From contig CAYXIO010000013.1 in assembly GCA_964465125.1 (NCBI GenBank), forward strand, positions 17,323 to 81,322: a DNA stretch of 64,000 nt, in the 5' to 3' direction. The notes under the pieces were generated by a model, which was not told where the DNA came from, did no database searches, and saw nothing but the letters and a program-made list of their open reading frames with translations. The translations under genes and the position numbers were made by a program. The stretch comes from CAYOHG01 sp964465125 (GTDB lineage: Bacteria > Planctomycetota > Phycisphaerae > UBA1845 > Fen-1342). Shown here one piece after another: positions 61,192 to 64,000 of this stretch (positions are counted from its first letter, which is position 1; the number at the start of each line of letters is the position of its first letter).

Positions 61192-62046
61192 ATGAGACCG
61201 TGCATCTGGCTCACGCTGCTGCTCGGGTTCGCCACGTTGCTGCCGATGGGCTGCGAGCGATCACCGACGACCACTCAGCCCGCCGCCGCCCCGAGCGTCG
61301 AAACGCCGACGGTGAACCCCGCTCCGCCGCGAACGCCGGCCGAGCGGATCGAAGACCGGCATCAGCGGCGCGAGGCGCGGCGTGACGCCCGCCGACCGGA
61401 TATCGCCAACGAGCCGCCGGCGACGTCCGCGCCCGCAGAAACACGCGAGCCTCCTTCGGCCGAGGCGCAGGACGAACCCCTGCCCGAAGCGCAGGAGCCG
61501 ACCGAGCCCGAGCCGATCGACGGCGAGCCCCAGATGGTCGTTCCACCGTCAGAAGCGCTCGACCCGACCTTCGTGGCCCACCCGCTGCGCTGGAGGGCGC
61601 CGGAGACCTGGACGAAGCTCGGCGGCGGTCGCACGTTTCGTAAGGCGACTTACGTGCTTCCTCGCGCCGACGGCGACCGCTACGACGGGGAGCTGGCGGT
61701 CTGGTATTTCGGCGATCGCGTCGAGGGCGTGGTCGAGGCGAATCTGAGCCGCTGGAAGATGGAATTCAGCGACGAAGCCGACCGGCCCATCAACGACGAC
61801 CAGGTCGGCATGGAGGCATTCGACGTCGGCGAGCTCCACGTGCGCGTGTACTCGATCGCGGGCCGCTACCGCATGCGCGACTTCGCGACGGAGACGATCG
61901 CCGCGCCGCGCGACGGGTACGCGCTGCGCGTCGCAGTGGTCGAGACACCCCACGGGCCGTGGATTTTCCGGGCCCTGGGCCCGGCCAAGACGCTCGCCGG
62001 CAACGACGACCGGCTGCGGGCCATGCTGCTCACGGTGGAAGAATAG
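61192..62046 (+). CDS. Lipoprotein with Pro/Glu-rich linker, unknown function
   Basis: The 284-residue protein has a lipoprotein signal ending LLPMGC (Cys about 21). A low-complexity Pro/Ala/Glu linker (about 25-118) follows. The ordered C-terminal domain (about 125-284) contains LRWRAPETWTK, ELAVWYFGDRVEGVVEANLSRWKMEF and YALRVAVVETPHGPWIFRALGPA. GGGAGG lies 7 nt before ATG 61192. No family recognised. It is separated from the sigma factor gene by 48 nt on the same strand, so it could be part of the same regulon (inference). Confidence 0.75.
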   Translation: MRPCIWLTLLLGFATLLPMGCERSPTTTQPAAAPSVETPTVNPAPPRTPAERIEDRHQRREARRDARRPDIANEPPATSAPAETREPPSAEAQDEPLPEAQEPTEPEPIDGEPQMVVPPSEALDPTFVAHPLRWRAPETWTKLGGGRTFRKATYVLPRADGDRYDGELAVWYFGDRVEGVVEANLSRWKMEFSDEADRPINDDQVGMEAFDVGELHVRVYSIAGRYRMRDFATETIAAPRDGYALRVAVVETPHGPWIFRALGPAKTLAGNDDRLRAMLLTVEE

Positions 62047-62094
62047 GCCGGCGAGACGGACGATCGTCGGGGACCTCGCGACGGGAACTTTTCG

Positions 62095-62718
62095 GTGCGA
62101 TCCGCGTCCAAACTGGCGTCGACGAGCCACGCCCGCACACCGCCGGCCCTCGGCCAGACGAGTGACGCGGCGCTGGTGTGCCGCGTCCAGGCCGGCGAGG
62201 CGGCGGCGTTCAGCCAGCTCGTCGAGCGATATGCGGACCGCGTATTCAACACGTGTCTGCGCATGTCGCGCTGCCACGCCGACGCGGAAGACCTCACGCA
62301 GGCCGCTTTCCTGCGTGCTTTCCAGGCGATCGGCCGCTTCGAGGCTCGCAGCGGCTTCTACACCTGGCTCTTTCGCATCGCGGTCAACGTCGTGCTGTCG
62401 AGCCGCCGGCGGCTGCGGCTGGAGCGCGATCGCGCGGCCGGCAGCGACGACGCGAACGAAAGCGCCGCCGAGCGAACCATCGAGCACGGCCCCGGTCCGG
62501 CGGAGGTTGCGCAACGACATGAATGGAGCGAGCGCGTGGCGGAGGCGTTGGCCCGCGTGGACGAGGAATTCCGGATGGCGGTGGTGCTGAAGGACGTTGA
62601 AGATCTTGACTACGCGCAGATCGCCGAGATTCTCGACGTGCCGGTGGGAACCGTGAAGAGCCGCGTTTTCCGCGGCCGAAAGATGCTGCGCGATCTGCTG
62701 CGCGACGAGGTGAGCTGA
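62095..62718 (+). CDS. ECF-type RNA polymerase sigma factor
   Basis: The 207-residue sigma-70-family extracytoplasmic factor has region 2 (YADRVFNTCLRMSRCHADAEDLTQAAFLRAFQAI with the -10 recognition helix, cited in pieces) and region 4 (YAQIAEILDVPVGTVKSRVFRGRKML, the -35 helix-turn-helix). The GTG start at 62095 gives a 24-residue leader. The anti-sigma gene follows after 1 nt, so it is probably bound and silenced by that protein until a signal arrives. Confidence 0.93.
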   Translation: MRSASKLASTSHARTPPALGQTSDAALVCRVQAGEAAAFSQLVERYADRVFNTCLRMSRCHADAEDLTQAAFLRAFQAIGRFEARSGFYTWLFRIAVNVVLSSRRRLRLERDRAAGSDDANESAAERTIEHGPGPAEVAQRHEWSERVAEALARVDEEFRMAVVLKDVEDLDYAQIAEILDVPVGTVKSRVFRGRKMLRDLLRDEVS

Positions 62719-62719
62719 G

Positions 62720-64000
62720 GTGACGCAGGCCGAGCGCGACAAGCTGCAAGCCGAGCTGTCCGCTTTTCTGGACGGCGAGACCGACGCGGAGGATACGCGC
62801 CGGCTCGAAGCGCTGCTGCGCGATTCCGCCGAGGTGCGCGAGCTGCTCGAGGAGCTGCGCTCGGTCGCGAGCGAACTGGCCGCATTGCCGCGCGCAGCGG
62901 CCCCGCGCGAGCTGACCGCGCGCATCGCGGCGGCGGTCCTGGAATCGCAGCGTCCGCACGCGCGGACGGCCGGCGCGCCACGCCGCTTGCGCTGGGTGGC
63001 GCCGCTGGTCGGCATTGCCGCCGGCGTGCTGCTGTGGTTCTCCGCGCGATCGCTGTTTCCACCGCTGCCGAGCGCAGCACCCCGGTCGCTTGAAAGCGCG
63101 AGCGCCGAACGCTCCGCAGGCGCACCGCTCGCGTTGCGGGAGGCCCCAATCGAGGCGGGTCTGCAAGACAAGCTGCGCGGCCTGGGAGATTCGTCGCCGC
63201 CGGCCGAGACGCACGATGCCTACGACGCGCAACGCGCGCTGGCGGCGCAGCAGCAGGAGCAACTGCTGGCCATGCTGCGCGGCCCCGTGCGGCGATCGCT
63301 CAGCGAGATTCAGTCGGTGTCAAAGCAGGTGCTGGACGCGTGGAAGTTCACGCCTTCGCCGCTCGGCGAGGCCGCGGAATTCGCCGCGGCGCAGACCCCG
63401 CAGATCGAGTTTCGCATCGCCCCGAAAACCGCCGAGGAGTACAACAACCTCGTTCAGCAGCTTGACCGCTTGCAGGTCGCATTCGTCGCGACACCCACCA
63501 CCGGAATTCCGCCGGAGAATCTCGCTTTGTCCCAGCCGGTTTTCGGCGGCGAGTTTGTCGGCGGCCAGGCGGACGCCACGTATGGGCTGCCCGGGGCGCC
63601 CAGGCCGCAGGTCTTCGTGACGCGCGCCTACGATCTGCCCGCCGCAACGCTTGAGGGACGCGACCTGCTGCATTGGATCGGCGAGCAGGCGTCGGCGGAC
63701 GTGTCGGTCACGATGCACTACCGGGCTGAGGGGCTGGCGGCGGTCGAGCACTCGCTCGCCAAGCCGGCCGACGCCGGTGTTCCCGCCGCCGTAGCGCGGG
63801 ACGCTTCGGCGGGCGGTGCGCTGCGCGATGCAGCCGCGAAGGAAGTGCCGCAGCGCAGGCAGGAGCGGGGGGACGACGATCGGCAGCTCGCGCGCGCCGC
63901 GGGCGTGCCGGGCGGTCGCGGCGGGCAGGCTGTGCCGGGCGCGGCGGAGAAAGACCAGCCGACTTCGGCTGCCGCGCGCGATCCGCGGCCACAGCCGGCC
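62720..64000 (+). CDS. Anti-sigma factor, partial (runs off window edge)
   Basis: GTG 62720-62722 opens a frame of 427 codons with no stop before the window ends. GAGGTGAG lies upstream and the sigma gene stop is only 1 nt away. The N-terminus (LSAFLDGETDAEDTRRLEAL) is the typical acidic helical anti-sigma domain, but it has no zinc-type Cys/His. A membrane helix follows (about 95-110, PLVGIAAGVLLWF). The C-terminal part, including the segment ALPRAAAPRELTARIAAAV before the helix, continues with Gly/Pro/Arg-rich sequence outside the membrane. Signal sensing by the extracytoplasmic part is inferred. Confidence 0.85.
   Translation, partial: MTQAERDKLQAELSAFLDGETDAEDTRRLEALLRDSAEVRELLEELRSVASELAALPRAAAPRELTARIAAAVLESQRPHARTAGAPRRLRWVAPLVGIAAGVLLWFSARSLFPPLPSAAPRSLESASAERSAGAPLALREAPIEAGLQDKLRGLGDSSPPAETHDAYDAQRALAAQQQEQLLAMLRGPVRRSLSEIQSVSKQVLDAWKFTPSPLGEAAEFAAAQTPQIEFRIAPKTAEEYNNLVQQLDRLQVAFVATPTTGIPPENLALSQPVFGGEFVGGQADATYGLPGAPRPQVFVTRAYDLPAATLEGRDLLHWIGEQASADVSVTMHYRAEGLAAVEHSLAKPADAGVPAAVARDASAGGALRDAAAKEVPQRRQERGDDDRQLARAAGVPGGRGGQAVPGAAEKDQPTSAAARDPRPQPA

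Noticed and set aside
1..64000. CRISPR array, insertion sequence, prophage or rRNA operon
   Set aside because: No spaced direct repeats, transposase or integrase motifs, phage structural genes or conserved rRNA segments were seen anywhere in the window.

Overview
The window is a GC-rich (roughly two-thirds G+C), densely coded chromosomal segment with 56 protein genes that I can support on both strands. Two of these are cut by the window edges. I found no rRNA, tRNA, CRISPR array, prophage or insertion sequence. The best guess is a planctomycete, probably of the Phycisphaerae type. This is inferred from three secreted enzymes (an S8 protease, an esterase and an M14 carboxypeptidase) that end in short dockerin-like, calcium-loop-rich C-termini; from PQQ-like, FG-GAP and other secreted or lipoprotein families; from a stand-alone LigD-type phosphoesterase domain; from a DksA-like protein with a histone-H1-like tail; and from duplicated GroEL. 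No rRNA is present to prove it.

Layout. 1-4.7 kb: edge fragment, a DegT/DnrJ sugar aminotransferase and a 1019-residue polytopic membrane protein with a seven-bladed FG-GAP-like tail. 4.7-9.4 kb: enoyl-CoA hydratase/isomerase, secreted subtilase, RluA-type pseudouridine synthase and two small membrane proteins. 9.6-12.4 kb: lspA behind a dksA-like gene, then galK. 12.5-19.7 kb: Ser/Thr-rich secreted protein, periplasmic-binding-like lipoprotein, lysine 6-aminotransferase, HtrA protease and a large porin. 19.7-26 kb: a minus-strand run with 5-formyl-THF cyclo-ligase coupled to rarA, M32 carboxypeptidase, LigD-PE-like protein, lipoprotein, amidohydrolase and LOG-family protein. 26-37 kb: a very large secreted protein coupled to histidine ammonia-lyase, a CBM20-esterase, a Cys-rich secreted protein paired with an unknown exported protein, a PQQ-like beta-propeller and a sugar-phosphate isomerase. 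37.6 kb: a 57-codon gene that looks like a self-contained transcription unit. 38-47 kb: M14 carboxypeptidase, trans-sulfuration enzyme, proS, Nudix, two divergent methyltransferases, a PEGA lipoprotein and a YfcE-type phosphoesterase. 47.3-49.6 kb: three consecutive, coupled PilZ-domain genes. 49.7-57.2 kb: a protein-quality block transcribed leftward (groEL2-groES-groEL1, then dnaJ-grpE-fmdB and a MEMO protein). 57.6-64 kb: MsbA-like ABC exporter, alkaline-phosphatase-like lipoprotein, another lipoprotein, and an ECF sigma factor with its anti-sigma factor running off the edge.

Most of the genes are housekeeping, envelope or secretion functions. The parts least explained by known biology are the PilZ triad (a c-di-GMP output module with no visible target next to it), the 57-codon transcription unit, the Cys-rich/exported gene pair, the large exported protein coupled to hutH, and the membrane/FG-GAP fusion at the left end. 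Start codons were moved inward from the longest open frame wherever a Shine-Dalgarno sequence, signal peptide or family length argued for it. These choices are stated per gene.
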